Positions 5,774-14,869 are shown, counted from the stretch's first letter. The stretch: DNA of 64,000 bases from Winogradskyella sp. (GCF_028282165.1 NZ_JANQIM010000033.1:389880-453879), one strand, 5' to 3'. Numbers and translations are program-made. The notes: a model not told the origin generated them from the letters alone.

Positions 5774-8272
5774 ATGAAGAAAATTGAACACTATGTTCTG
5801 GGAAACTGGACAACAGGTAAAGAAGAAGGTACGCCAATTTTAGATGCCGTTACAGGCGAAGCCTTTACAAGTGTCGCCATTGAAGGATTGGATATTCCAG
5901 AAATATTAAATTATGGCAGGACAAAAGGTGGAGAAGTACTTCGCAAAATGACCTTTCAAGAGCGTGGTAATATGCTTAAAAAATTAGCACTTTACCTTAC
6001 GAAAAGAAAAGATACATTTTATGAATTAAGTTACCGAACAGGTGCCACCAAAGTTGATAGCTGGATAGATATTGAAGGAGGATTTGGAAATTTGTTTGCA
6101 AATGCTTCTTTAAGAAAATTGTTTCCCAATCAACCCTTTCATGTAGAAGGTGATCCAATAGATTTGTCAAGAGGAGGACGATTTATGGCGCATCATATTA
6201 TGGTACCTAAAAAGGGAGTTGCAGTACATGTCAATGCGTTTAACTTTCCAGTTTGGGGCATGCTAGAGAAATGTGCAGTAAATTGGATGGCAGGTATGCC
6301 GGCTGTGGTCTTACCAGCACCATCGTCATCGTATTTAGCTGAAGCTGTTGCCAGAACTATTATTGATTCTGGAATTCTTCCTGAAGGTGCACTTCAAATT
6401 ATAAATGGAACCATAAAGACAATTTTGGATACAGTGGAATCCCAAGATGTGGTAACCTTTACCGGATCTGCAGCGACAGGAAGATTACTAAAAGCACATC
6501 CCAGATTAATTGAAGAATCTGTGCCGTTTACTATGGAAGCTGATTCGCTAAATGCTTCAGTTTTAGGTGAAGATGCAGTGCCAGGAACACCAGAATTCGA
6601 TTTGTTCATCAAAGAAGTACGAAAAGAAATGACGGTCAAGGCTGGACAAAAATGTACGGCTATACGTCGTATTATTGTGCCAGAAAATTTGGTAGAGGAT
6701 GTTCAAATAGCTCTTGGCAAAGCTTTAGATAAAGTCACTATTGGCGATCCAAGACTTAAAGAAGTGCGTATGGGATCTTTAGTGAGTCATCAACAAGTAC
6801 AAGCTGTAAAAGATTCGGTCAATGATTTGGCAAAAGAAGCTCAAATCGTTTATGGCAACTTAGATAAGATAGAAACTATTGGTGCTGATGCTAAAAAAGG
6901 GGCATTCATTAGTCCGATTTTATTACGTGCCGATTATCCATTTAAGAATACAATCGTTCATGAACGCGAAGCTTTTGGGCCTGTGAGTACTATCATGCCT
7001 TACAAAACGTTAGACGAGGCTGTGCAATTAGCACAGATGGGTAAAGGCTCATTGGTATCGTCTATTGCAACCTTTGATGATAACATTGCAACCGACTATG
7101 TGGTTAATGCGGCGAGTCATCATGGTCGTATTTTGGTCATCAATCGCGAAATGGCTAAAGAAAGTACCGGTCATGGGTCGCCATTACCGTATTTAGTTCA
7201 TGGTGGACCAGGACGCGCAGGAGGTGGGGAAGAAATGGGTGGCTTAAGAGGTATAAAACATTACTTGCAACGTACCGCGATTCAAGGTTCGCCAACAACT
7301 ATTACTGAAATTACAGGTATATATCAGCAAAAAGCCAAATACAAAGAAACAGAGCAGCATCCGTTTAAATACCATTGGGAAGACATCCAGCCAGGAATGT
7401 CCATGAAAACCCACAAACGAACCATTACAGATTCTGATATCATAAGCTTTGCTAATATCACTTGGGATCACTTCTACGCACATACAGATATTACTTCTTT
7501 GGATGGTAGTATTTTCGAGAAACGTACCGCCCATGGCTATTTCATTATCTCGGCAGCGGCAGGACTGTTTGTCTATCCAAACAAAGGACCAGTTTCTGCT
7601 AATTACGGATTAGAAGAATGTCGTTTTTTAAGACCTCTCTATCATAACGATACCATTTATGTGCGATTAACCTGTAAGCAAAAAATTGATAGAGATGTGG
7701 CATCAGCCGAACATCCTAGTGGTATTGTAAAATGGTTTGCGGAGATATTTGACGCTGAAGATGAATTGGTAGCTATAGCGACCGTTTTAACCATGGTTCA
7801 GAAAAAGCAGGAAGCCTTTGTTGAAATGACTAATGAAAAGATTGACGAATGTTTAGCAAAACTCTCCGAAAATGCGAAGCCAAAATGGGGAATCATGACG
7901 CCACAGCACATGATAGAGCATTTGGAATACACTTATAAGATTGCTGCAGGAGAGATACAGGATTTCGAAATATCTACACCAGAAAAGATTTTAGAAAAGG
8001 TTAAGAACAGTCTATGGAATTATAAAAAGTTTCCAAGAAACACTCAATTCCCCCTATTAGAAAAAGATACTTTAGATGACTTAAAATATGCCGATTTTGA
8101 AACTGCTGTTGAGAATTTTAAATCGCAGCGAGAAAAATATTTGCGGTACTTTGAAGAAAATCCTGGTGCCATATTAAAAAACATGGTGTTTGGCGAATTA
8201 AATAGATACGAATGGTATTTAATGGAACGTAAACATTTAAATCACCATTTTGAACAATTCGGATTAATCTAA
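5774..8272 (+). CDS. paaZ: PaaZ, oxepin-CoA hydrolase/semialdehyde dehydrogenase with extra DUF1569-like domain
   Basis: The protein has 832 residues against about 680 for E. coli PaaZ. Residues 1 to about 520 form an aldehyde dehydrogenase domain with Glu255 (FTMEAD) and nucleophile Cys294 (GQKCTA). Residues about 535-680 form a MaoC-type hotdog hydratase with Asp565 and His570 in WDHFYAH, matching the D-x4-H dyad of PaaZ. It opens oxepin-CoA and oxidises the resulting semialdehyde. The last 145 residues are an additional helical domain resembling DUF1569/DinB-like proteins (PKWGIMTPQHMIEHL, then KHLNHHFEQFG), with histidines placed as possible metal ligands. No internal stop or frame change is seen at the junction. 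Confidence 0.92.
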   Translation: MKKIEHYVLGNWTTGKEEGTPILDAVTGEAFTSVAIEGLDIPEILNYGRTKGGEVLRKMTFQERGNMLKKLALYLTKRKDTFYELSYRTGATKVDSWIDIEGGFGNLFANASLRKLFPNQPFHVEGDPIDLSRGGRFMAHHIMVPKKGVAVHVNAFNFPVWGMLEKCAVNWMAGMPAVVLPAPSSSYLAEAVARTIIDSGILPEGALQIINGTIKTILDTVESQDVVTFTGSAATGRLLKAHPRLIEESVPFTMEADSLNASVLGEDAVPGTPEFDLFIKEVRKEMTVKAGQKCTAIRRIIVPENLVEDVQIALGKALDKVTIGDPRLKEVRMGSLVSHQQVQAVKDSVNDLAKEAQIVYGNLDKIETIGADAKKGAFISPILLRADYPFKNTIVHEREAFGPVSTIMPYKTLDEAVQLAQMGKGSLVSSIATFDDNIATDYVVNAASHHGRILVINREMAKESTGHGSPLPYLVHGGPGRAGGGEEMGGLRGIKHYLQRTAIQGSPTTITEITGIYQQKAKYKETEQHPFKYHWEDIQPGMSMKTHKRTITDSDIISFANITWDHFYAHTDITSLDGSIFEKRTAHGYFIISAAAGLFVYPNKGPVSANYGLEECRFLRPLYHNDTIYVRLTCKQKIDRDVASAEHPSGIVKWFAEIFDAEDELVAIATVLTMVQKKQEAFVEMTNEKIDECLAKLSENAKPKWGIMTPQHMIEHLEYTYKIAAGEIQDFEISTPEKILEKVKNSLWNYKKFPRNTQFPLLEKDTLDDLKYADFETAVENFKSQREKYLRYFEENPGAILKNMVFGELNRYEWYLMERKHLNHHFEQFGLI

Positions 8273-8310
8273 GTTTTTAGTTTTAGATATCAATTACATA
8301 CATTTCTGAA

Positions 8311-8330
8311 AATACGATGTTTATCGTATT
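8311..8330 (+). terminator. Possible terminator hairpin after paaZ
   Basis: AATACGAT-GTTT-ATCGTATT is a perfect 8-bp stem with a 4-base loop, 39 bases after the paaZ stop and followed by the T-rich GACTTTTGTTTTATT. The stem is AT-rich, so termination strength is doubtful. Confidence 0.4.
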
Positions 8331-8410
8331 GACTTTTGTTTTATTGCTAAGTAGTTTAGTACCAGTATATTTTTTGTCCTTCAACGGCTTAATCCTTAAA
8401 TGTTTTAATA

Positions 8411-8848
8411 ATGAAAAAAATACTGATAGTACTCCTGCTTTGTATGCCATCTATACTTTTAGCCCAAAAGACATTTTTGGATACTACAGAAGAAGCAAAA
8501 CAGATATGTGATGCCGTAATGCAGAATTTTGTCATGAAGAACATAAACGTCGCTTATGACAGACTCAAGCCTATCGCAATATTAAATTCAGAAGATATAG
8601 AGAAGTTAAAGAGTCAAACCATTGAACAGGAACCCATCATTACAAAACGTTTTGGTCAGCCAATAGACTTTCTCTTTGTAAAAGCCAAAGAAATAGAAGG
8701 GGTTTTTATAAGATACATTTATGTCTTGCGCCACGAAAGGTATGCACTCCGTTTTCAATTTGATTTTTACCGTGGAAGTGATAATAAATGGGGACTATCT
8801 AACTTTATGTGGGACGACGGGTTAAGGACATTATTAGATGAGTTTTGA
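8411..8848 (+). CDS. Small exported protein of unknown function
   Basis: This 145-residue protein opens with a clear signal peptide (MKKILIVLLLCMPSILLAQ, cleavage after AQ). The mature part is mixed alpha/beta with charged helices and a C-terminal RYALRFQFDFYRG strand pair, somewhat like small periplasmic DUF3887-type folds, but I do not recognise a family with confidence. A TTG-initiated frame overlapping it at 8317-8511 is a shadow. It lies between paaZ and two other exported proteins, separated from paaZ by a hairpin, so it is probably a separate unit. Confidence 0.65.
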   Translation: MKKILIVLLLCMPSILLAQKTFLDTTEEAKQICDAVMQNFVMKNINVAYDRLKPIAILNSEDIEKLKSQTIEQEPIITKRFGQPIDFLFVKAKEIEGVFIRYIYVLRHERYALRFQFDFYRGSDNKWGLSNFMWDDGLRTLLDEF

Positions 8849-9063
8849 CGCGTTGGATGTATTCGTTGGCAAAGGGCGTTAAATCTATTTTAATAAGATC
8901 TCTACTACCTTAAACAGTCTACAAAATCATTCCAATAAATACGCAATTCATCGTATGGTTACACACCTCGATCTAAGTTAAATTGGTTGTTCATTAATAT
9001 AGAATTAAATGAAGCTTACGCTATGAGCAACTTCTTTTTCTATATCATAAAATACAAGACGTT

Positions 9064-11130
9064 ATGAAACCACAAGCTTTTATTTTTTTCCTGCTTACTT
9101 GCTTCATTGGGCAATCACAAACAGCATACGAACCATTCTTCAACCTCAAGTCTGGCAATGCCAAAGAAATGAACTTAAAAGGCGATGTAACCAAAGTGTC
9201 TTGGCGCAAGTATTTCACAGATAAACTAGAAAGGTTATTACAAAATGGTGTCATAGACTACACGTTTAAGAACAATCTTTTACAATCTAAAAGGATTAGG
9301 CTCTACAATGAAACCCATTCCTACAAATATGAAAATGGGAAACGCATAGAACGCCTTATTGAAGTGGGTGGGAAATTGCATTCCAAATATTACATAAAAC
9401 ATATAGGCAATGAGGCACAAGAGTACAACAGTAATACCAACAAGCTAACGAAAACGTTCAGCAAAAACCAAAATGGACAAATGACACGATTGGAGGAGGA
9501 CTTTACACCAAGCATTTCCACTAGAGTATTTACAGTATTTTCGGGTTTAGATCTAATAAAAGAAGAAACCTACACCACTTATAATAAAGATGGAAGTGGA
9601 AGTATTAAATATGAATCGCAGATTGTCAACACCCATAAAAAAGGGACGTGGTTAAATGAACCTATAGTAGTAGAGACCAGTGTAACAAAGCGGAACGATA
9701 AATTACTAAACGAGAATACCATAACCTATTACAATACCAAAGGCGATCAGGTTTACATTGAAACCACATATAGCTCAGGAAAAAAGTTCATTACTGAAAC
9801 ATTTTACAAATACGATTTGCGTGGCAACTGGGTTTCTGCCATTACCTATAATAAGGACACAGGAAATGTTAGATTATATCAAGAACGAAAAATCACATAC
9901 ACGGACAACTTAATATCAGGAGATGTTGATTTTATTGAAAGTTATATAAACGGCACCAAATACCCAGAATTCCCGAACCAATATGCTTATAAATATGATG
10001 CAGCCAAAAAACGCTTTTGGATAAGAGACCCGTCGGGCAATTATTTAACAAAGAACGATTGGTTATACTTCAGTAATAAAAGTACCAATCACCGCTATTA
10101 TTTTGATAAAACCAATGGCGCATTGGTGGAGCTTACCAATTACAAGCTTGTAAAAGAAGGAGATTTAAAATTCTACCCAGCAAAGGTAATTTCTAAAAAC
10201 TATGAAGATTTTGTCTTTGGCATAGATGATATCAAATACATCTTTACTGATGGACAGTTTCAGAATTTTAGTGAGGGACACATTGTAAAACAAAGCATTG
10301 ATGAGAATAAAAATTCTTATTACAACACAAAAACAAATAAATTATACCTCTTTGCAACTGACTGTAAACAAATCACTTGCAAGCTAGAACTTATGCCTTG
10401 TTCTAAAGATAAGGCACATTACTATTTGTATAAAGACAAATTGGGCCATATTGATTGCTCTCCCATTGGCAATGGTAAATTACTTGATATCAAGAATTAT
10501 ATATCAATTTTTGGAGGTACGAAATCGTTTATGGAATATAACGGATTGTATTTTGAATATGATTTAACCAAAACACCAGTTAATACGTTTCACCCTGCAA
10601 AAGCAATTAGCAAAGCGGAATTTGATAAAGTGTTGGCCAATAGTAAGAAACTTCAAGGCAATATATATACGACGGCAGAAGGTTTGGCAGAACTCATTGC
10701 CCGATATCCAGAAAGTTCAACTTCAAAAACACCTGCCAAAACAAAACCATCTTCGCAGGCCGCACCAACATCGCCCAGTACCTCAATAGCGAAAAATAAT
10801 GTAGATACTTACGGTTGTAATAACAATTTAAACTGCTTAAATCAACTGCTACAAGACCGGTATGCTCAGTTAAAAGCTCAGGGCAAAACAGATAAAGAAG
10901 CTGCTAAAGAACAGGCAAGAATCATCAATCAGGTATATGACTATGATAAAGAAACGGCCTACCAAATGGTTATGAATGTTAATAGCAATCAATTGGTAAA
11001 CGTCTTATCTGAGCTATCACCAGAACAACGCGCTTACTTTCGTTCACAATCTATGGATACCATAAAATCTTACGAGAAAAAACACGGAGAAGTGAAAATA
11101 AAGACCGTGCCGTATAAATCTAAAAATTAG
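9064..11130 (+). CDS. Large exported protein of unknown function
   Basis: The protein has 688 residues with an N-terminal signal peptide ending at GQSQ. Residues about 30-330 contain many Tyr/Lys/Asn-rich strands of the type YKYENGKRIERL and YKYDLRGNWVSAITY, similar to the YD/toxin-like or MORN-like strand repeats used by Bacteroidota surface proteins. A Thr/Ser/Pro linker lies near residues 555-580. The C-terminal 110 residues are helical and acidic-basic (DKEAAKEQARIINQVYDYD) with a Cys pair in YGCNNNLNCL. No enzyme motif is visible. It is followed after 6 bases by another exported protein, so the two form an operon placed between paaZ and the crotonase gene. Confidence 0.65.
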   Translation: MKPQAFIFFLLTCFIGQSQTAYEPFFNLKSGNAKEMNLKGDVTKVSWRKYFTDKLERLLQNGVIDYTFKNNLLQSKRIRLYNETHSYKYENGKRIERLIEVGGKLHSKYYIKHIGNEAQEYNSNTNKLTKTFSKNQNGQMTRLEEDFTPSISTRVFTVFSGLDLIKEETYTTYNKDGSGSIKYESQIVNTHKKGTWLNEPIVVETSVTKRNDKLLNENTITYYNTKGDQVYIETTYSSGKKFITETFYKYDLRGNWVSAITYNKDTGNVRLYQERKITYTDNLISGDVDFIESYINGTKYPEFPNQYAYKYDAAKKRFWIRDPSGNYLTKNDWLYFSNKSTNHRYYFDKTNGALVELTNYKLVKEGDLKFYPAKVISKNYEDFVFGIDDIKYIFTDGQFQNFSEGHIVKQSIDENKNSYYNTKTNKLYLFATDCKQITCKLELMPCSKDKAHYYLYKDKLGHIDCSPIGNGKLLDIKNYISIFGGTKSFMEYNGLYFEYDLTKTPVNTFHPAKAISKAEFDKVLANSKKLQGNIYTTAEGLAELIARYPESSTSKTPAKTKPSSQAAPTSPSTSIAKNNVDTYGCNNNLNCLNQLLQDRYAQLKAQGKTDKEAAKEQARIINQVYDYDKETAYQMVMNVNSNQLVNVLSELSPEQRAYFRSQSMDTIKSYEKKHGEVKIKTVPYKSKN

Positions 11131-11136
11131 GCCAAA

Positions 11137-12162
11137 ATGAAACGATATATACGATCACTTTTTTTGCTAATGGCACTAAGTTCAGTTGATGCGCAAACCA
11201 TTACTGATGGAGTTTTAGAGTATGAACACAATGGTTGTCTTTGGCCCTTTTTCTCTAAGGATAATGGTAAAACCATTGCCACACAAGCTGAATTTGAAAA
11301 CGCTGTACGACAAGATGCCAGTAGGAAGCATTGTTTAAAGAATTTGGAGCCTATTGACTTTGAAAAGTACGTTTTAGTAGGAAATATCATTAATAGTGGT
11401 TATTGCCATCGACCTCCAGCGTTAAACTATGTTACCGAATATTTTGAAGAATCCAAAACGCTCTATCTCAATATTTCGTATGCAGAAGCTTCCCGAGGTG
11501 TTACTTGCCGTGCTGCCAGCCGATACGATTTATGGCTACTTATTCCCAAACCAGACGAAACAGTTGAAGTTGTTACCCGATTAAATCCTATCGATGCAAC
11601 GGACTTTCACAATGATGCTTTAGTAAAACATAAAGAAGAATTTCATCAGCAAATAAAAGCCTTTTTCAGCTTTGCCGAACAGCGCAAATGGGATAAGATT
11701 TTAGACGCTACATATCCAAAATTATTCGATTTGCAACCGCGAGACAAAATGCTTCAGGCTTTAAAGCAATCCTATGATGGCGAACATCTTAAAATGTATT
11801 TTTCTGACTTTAAGTATAACCAAGATTTACGTTTTTTTAAAGTAGATAGTTTGAATTTTGCTCTTGTTGATTATACAAGTAAGATTGAGGTAAAATTCTT
11901 TCAAAAAGATCAACAAACCAATGATGATTTTGAAGATTACCTTGATGAAAAACTAGTGCAATTTGGCAAGCAGTACCCAACTTCAAATATCAAAAAAGAG
12001 AGCAATACTTTGATTATTGAAGGGCCTAAAAAACTTCTCGGAATTTATGATCAACCACAAGCTAAATGGACATTTATAGAGATTGTAACTACTTCAAGTC
12101 AACTCATCAATATTTTATTCGATAAGGAAACCGCAGAAAGTATAATAGAAAAATTACACTAA
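11137..12162 (+). CDS. Exported protein of unknown function
   Basis: This protein has 341 residues and begins with a signal peptide (MKRYIRSLFLLMALSSVDAQ). The region at residues 30-130 has four cysteines (GCLWPF, KHCLKN, SGYCHRP, GVTCRA) that could form disulfides outside the cytoplasm. The second half (from about 165) looks like a separate helical-plus-sheet domain: KAFFSFAEQRKWDKILDATY resembles small proteins that track weight or stress, but nothing identifies a function. It starts 6 bases after the preceding gene, so the two are very likely co-transcribed and may act together in the periplasm or at the outer membrane. Confidence 0.65.
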   Translation: MKRYIRSLFLLMALSSVDAQTITDGVLEYEHNGCLWPFFSKDNGKTIATQAEFENAVRQDASRKHCLKNLEPIDFEKYVLVGNIINSGYCHRPPALNYVTEYFEESKTLYLNISYAEASRGVTCRAASRYDLWLLIPKPDETVEVVTRLNPIDATDFHNDALVKHKEEFHQQIKAFFSFAEQRKWDKILDATYPKLFDLQPRDKMLQALKQSYDGEHLKMYFSDFKYNQDLRFFKVDSLNFALVDYTSKIEVKFFQKDQQTNDDFEDYLDEKLVQFGKQYPTSNIKKESNTLIIEGPKKLLGIYDQPQAKWTFIEIVTTSSQLINILFDKETAESIIEKLH

Positions 12163-12171
12163 AGAAATTCG

Positions 12172-12179
12172 TAGATTTG
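12172..12179 (+). promoter_or_regulatory. Possible -7 box TAGATTTG before the crotonase gene
   Basis: The octamer matches the Bacteroidota -7 consensus TAnnTTTG and lies 23 bases before the ATG at 12203. No clear -33 TTG is seen at the right distance, so the call is tentative. Confidence 0.35.
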
Positions 12180-12202
12180 TAGTCGAAAAATTTATAGAAT
12201 TT

Positions 12203-12955
12203 ATGACTGAAGCCTACGTTAAACAGACTATAGAAAACGAAGTTGGATGGATTGAATTTTTTCATCCAGCTCATAACTCATTGCCAGGAAATATATTGGC
12301 GAAATTAGCACGGACAATTACTGAAGCAGGACAAAATGATGCTATTAAAGTGGTTGTACTCAAAAGTGGAGGAGACCGAACCTTTTGTGCAGGAGCAAGC
12401 TTCAAAGAACTCATTAATATTAACGATGAAGAGACAGGGAAAATATTCTTTTCAGGATTTGCCAATGTGATCAATGCTATGCGCAAATGCCCTAAGTTTA
12501 TTATTGGTCGTGTTCAGGGTAAAACAGTTGGTGGAGGCGTTGGTTTGGCATCTGCAACGGATTACTGTATGGCGACAAAGTTTGCCGCAATAAAATTAAG
12601 CGAGTTAAATGTTGGAATTGGCCCTTTTGTGGTTGGCCCGGCAGTTGAACGGAAATTAGGATTGAGTGGGATGTCTCAAATTGCTATTGATGCCAATAGT
12701 TTTTATCCAGCGGAATGGGCAAAAGAAAAGGGCTTGTTTTCTCAGGTTTTTGAATCGACAGAAGAATTGGATGATGCCGTAAAAGCTTTTGCAGAACACC
12801 TTTGCAATTACAATACCGAAGCCATGAAAGAAATGAAACAAATGTTTTGGAGAGGCACTGAAGATTGGGACACACTCCTAGCAGAACGCGCAGCCATTAG
12901 TGGTCGATTGGTTTTAAGTGATTTTACAAAAGAAACTTTGAAGCGATTTAAATAA
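12203..12955 (+). CDS. Enoyl-CoA hydratase/isomerase family protein (PaaF candidate)
   Basis: This crotonase-fold protein has 250 residues. The oxyanion segment FCAGASFKEL and the helix GKTVGGGVGLASATDYCMAT are clear. At the positions of the two hydratase glutamates, the first (after GGG) is replaced by Gly, while the second is kept in KLSELNVGIG. In the phenylacetate pathway a 2,3-dehydroadipyl-CoA hydratase (PaaF) is still needed, and no other candidate lies in the window, so this is the likely one despite the altered residue. It is followed by paaY. It could instead be an isomerase or another crotonase. Confidence 0.8.
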   Translation: MTEAYVKQTIENEVGWIEFFHPAHNSLPGNILAKLARTITEAGQNDAIKVVVLKSGGDRTFCAGASFKELININDEETGKIFFSGFANVINAMRKCPKFIIGRVQGKTVGGGVGLASATDYCMATKFAAIKLSELNVGIGPFVVGPAVERKLGLSGMSQIAIDANSFYPAEWAKEKGLFSQVFESTEELDDAVKAFAEHLCNYNTEAMKEMKQMFWRGTEDWDTLLAERAAISGRLVLSDFTKETLKRFK

Positions 12956-12957
12956 AC

Positions 12958-13048
12958 GTCATTTCGAACTCTCACATTGAGCGTAGTCGAAATAAAAGTG
13001 AAGGAATCCTATGAATCAGATTGCCACTTCCTTCGTCCACGCAATGAC
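12958..13048. repeat. Palindromic repeat family B, between crotonase gene and paaY
   Basis: The element starts with GTCATTTCGA and ends with CGCAATGAC. It contains the core ACATTGAGCGTAGTCGAAAT, which also occurs in variants at 16310-16327 and, in coding sequence, at 18162-18183. It precedes paaY and would encode a false N-terminal extension of about 43 residues if the upstream frame were used. Confidence 0.65.
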
Positions 13049-13105
13049 GTAAAAATAAAATTAAGTCAACAGTTTTTTCTCTTTGGGGAAATTAAAAGGA
13101 GCTAT

Positions 13106-13705
13106 ATGATCTACAAATTTCAAGGATATATACCAGTAGTACACGAAAGTAGTTTTGTGCATCCACTAGCTGCTGTAACCGGTAATGTTATTATTGGTAA
13201 AAATTGTTACATAGGCCCAGGAGCAGCCATTCGTGGTGATTGGGGACAAATCATACTAGAAGATGGTGTTAATGTACAAGAGAATTGTACAGTCCATATG
13301 TTTCCCGGAAAATCCATTATATTAAAAGAAAGTGCTCATGTTGGCCACGGAGCAATTATTCACGGTGCCAATTTGGGCAGAAACTGTTTAATTGGTATGA
13401 ATGCCGTTATTATGGATGATGCCGAAATTGGTGATGAATGTATTGTTGGGGCTATGGCATTTGTAAAAGCGGAGACTAAAATTCCAGATAGAAGTTTAGT
13501 GGTTGGTAACCCTGCAAAGATCATTAAAGAAGTTTCTGATGAGATGATTGCATGGAAAACCAAAGGCACCAAATTATATCAGCAATTACCAAAAGAGTGT
13601 CAAGAAACCTTAAGAGAAGTTGAGTCATTAAGAGAAGTTCCTTCGGACAGAAAACTGCAAAAAAATACATATAAGACCTTACGAGATACTTTTGAGAATA
13701 AGTGA
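13106..13705 (+). CDS. paaY: PaaY-like gamma-carbonic anhydrase family protein
   Basis: At 199 residues this left-handed beta-helix protein matches E. coli PaaY (196). Hexapeptide repeats run from about residue 20 to 135 (NVIIGKNCYIGPGAAIRGD, SAHVGHGAIIHGA, NLGRNCLIGMNAVIMDDA), with histidines in VHMFPG, HVGHG and IHGA placed as zinc ligands. PaaY has been described as a thioesterase-type partner in phenylacetate breakdown, removing inhibitory CoA products. I chose ATG 13106, preceded by AAAAGGAG at 13095-13102, an unusually good Shine-Dalgarno for this organism. The longer frame from 12977 would translate repeat DNA. Confidence 0.88.
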   Translation: MIYKFQGYIPVVHESSFVHPLAAVTGNVIIGKNCYIGPGAAIRGDWGQIILEDGVNVQENCTVHMFPGKSIILKESAHVGHGAIIHGANLGRNCLIGMNAVIMDDAEIGDECIVGAMAFVKAETKIPDRSLVVGNPAKIIKEVSDEMIAWKTKGTKLYQQLPKECQETLREVESLREVPSDRKLQKNTYKTLRDTFENK

Positions 13706-13746
13706 CTTTTAACTTTTTTCAAACAGTAGATGAATATGATTTTTCT

Positions 13747-13754
13747 TAACTTTG
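13747..13754 (+). promoter_or_regulatory. -7 box TAACTTTG
   Basis: This is an exact match to TAnnTTTG, 17 bases before the ATG at 13772. It lies inside the longer frame that starts at 13730 and therefore supports the shorter start for that small gene. Confidence 0.5.
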
Positions 13755-13771
13755 ATATAAACACTGGGCTT

Positions 13772-14185
13772 ATGAAAGTTTCTATTATATTTTTGTTTTT
13801 AGGGTATTTGCTCAGTGCACAGAATACGATTACTTTTTTTAGCGATTTTTCAACTCACGATATTAAATCTTTTGATTTGAATTTTTCGGATAAATTATCT
13901 TCAAATACTGTATATGAAAGTGATTTTTCATTCAGTTATAATTTAGATTCTTACAATATTGACGGTTTAGAATATTCAAAAGAATTTATTGAAACTGTAG
14001 ATAAATTTATATTCGATACGAGTCATTTCGACACCATGTCCAATGGATTTATAGTTTTCCCTTTTAGTAAAAAAGGAAAATTGAGATTTAAGGACGATTA
14101 TATTCTTCATCACGAGCGAAACATACTTAAGCGTCTCCTCCCGCCAATACCTGGTGAAAATTTTATGTTTTGTCCAGATTTTTAA
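13772..14185 (+). CDS. Small exported protein of unknown function
   Basis: The protein has 137 residues from ATG 13772 and starts with a signal peptide (MKVSIIFLFLGYLLSAQ). The mature part is rich in Phe, Ser and Asp (FFSDFSTHDIKSFDLNFSD), with no conserved motif I recognise. The alternative start at 13730 adds 14 residues ahead of the signal peptide and would place the start upstream of the -7 box, so it is less likely. It is convergent with the Lrp-type regulator gene and may be a lineage-specific gene. Confidence 0.55.
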   Translation: MKVSIIFLFLGYLLSAQNTITFFSDFSTHDIKSFDLNFSDKLSSNTVYESDFSFSYNLDSYNIDGLEYSKEFIETVDKFIFDTSHFDTMSNGFIVFPFSKKGKLRFKDDYILHHERNILKRLLPPIPGENFMFCPDF

Positions 14186-14225
14186 AGTCTATATTACTTT
14201 TAGATTACAACACTTAAGTTCATTA

Positions 14226-14699
14226 CTAAATTCGACTCAAATCAATCTCGTTAGTTTCTTTTCCTGTTGAAAGTGTAATTAAACTTTGTACATTTCCTAA
14301 GTATGGCAAAAGCGTTAACTTCGAAATAATAAAATGTTCGTAAGCTTCAATATCCTCAACAACAAGTTTGAGTAAATAATCAAAATTTCCACTAACACGA
14401 TGACATTCCACGATTTCAGGAAAGTTGTTGATCTCAGTCACAAACTTTTCAAGATAACTCCTTGTATGACCTTGTAATGTAATACCAATAAATACGGTGA
14501 GCTTTAATCCAATTTTTTTGTTGTCCAAGATGGCAACATATTTTTTGATGTAACCTTCTCTTTCAAGTTTTTTTATACGTTCAAAAACAGGCGATGTCGT
14601 CATGCCTAATTCTTCAGCAATACGCTTTGTAGTTTGGTTGCTGTCTTTTTGAAGAATGGCTAGAATTTGTGTGTCGATCTTATCAAGAATGTGAGCCAT
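14226..14699 (-). CDS. Lrp/AsnC family transcriptional regulator
   Basis: This 157-residue protein has the usual two parts: an N-terminal winged helix (IDTQILAILQKDSNQTTKRI, TTSPVFERIKKLEREGYIKKY) and a C-terminal RAM/ACT-like ligand-binding domain (ECHRVSGNFDYLLKLVVEDI). Lrp/AsnC proteins sense amino acids and form octamers on DNA. It is transcribed away from the branched-chain keto-acid dehydrogenase E2 gene across a 170-base divergent spacer, the arrangement expected of a local BkdR-like regulator of amino-acid catabolism. The target is inferred only from this position. Confidence 0.92.
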   Translation of the reverse strand: MAHILDKIDTQILAILQKDSNQTTKRIAEELGMTTSPVFERIKKLEREGYIKKYVAILDNKKIGLKLTVFIGITLQGHTRSYLEKFVTEINNFPEIVECHRVSGNFDYLLKLVVEDIEAYEHFIISKLTLLPYLGNVQSLITLSTGKETNEIDLSRI

Positions 14700-14835
14700 A
14701 AGAAAATTATATTTTAAATTCCGTTTGGTGTAAATATAAAAAGAATAAAAATCTTATATAATGATAAATAGAAGAAAATATTTCTTATTTAATTGAATTT
14801 AGAAGTTATTAACATCTGAAAAATACCATATTTCC

Positions 14836-14843
14836 TATCTTTG
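14836..14843 (+). promoter_or_regulatory. -7 box TATCTTTG before E2 gene
   Basis: The octamer matches TAnnTTTG and lies 26 bases before the TTG start at 14870, in the divergent spacer with the Lrp/AsnC gene. The AT-rich sequence 14700-14830 upstream is the likely regulator-binding area. Confidence 0.6.
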
Positions 14844-14869
14844 TTTCTTGTAATTTTAATTAGATAGAA

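Noticed and set aside
8317..8511. 64-codon frame before the small exported protein
   Set aside because: It overlaps the signal-peptide gene at 8411 in another frame and covers a terminator-like hairpin; no protein features.
12977..13105. N-terminal extension of PaaY
   Set aside because: It translates a palindromic intergenic repeat; ATG 13106 has a good ribosome site and the family N-terminus.
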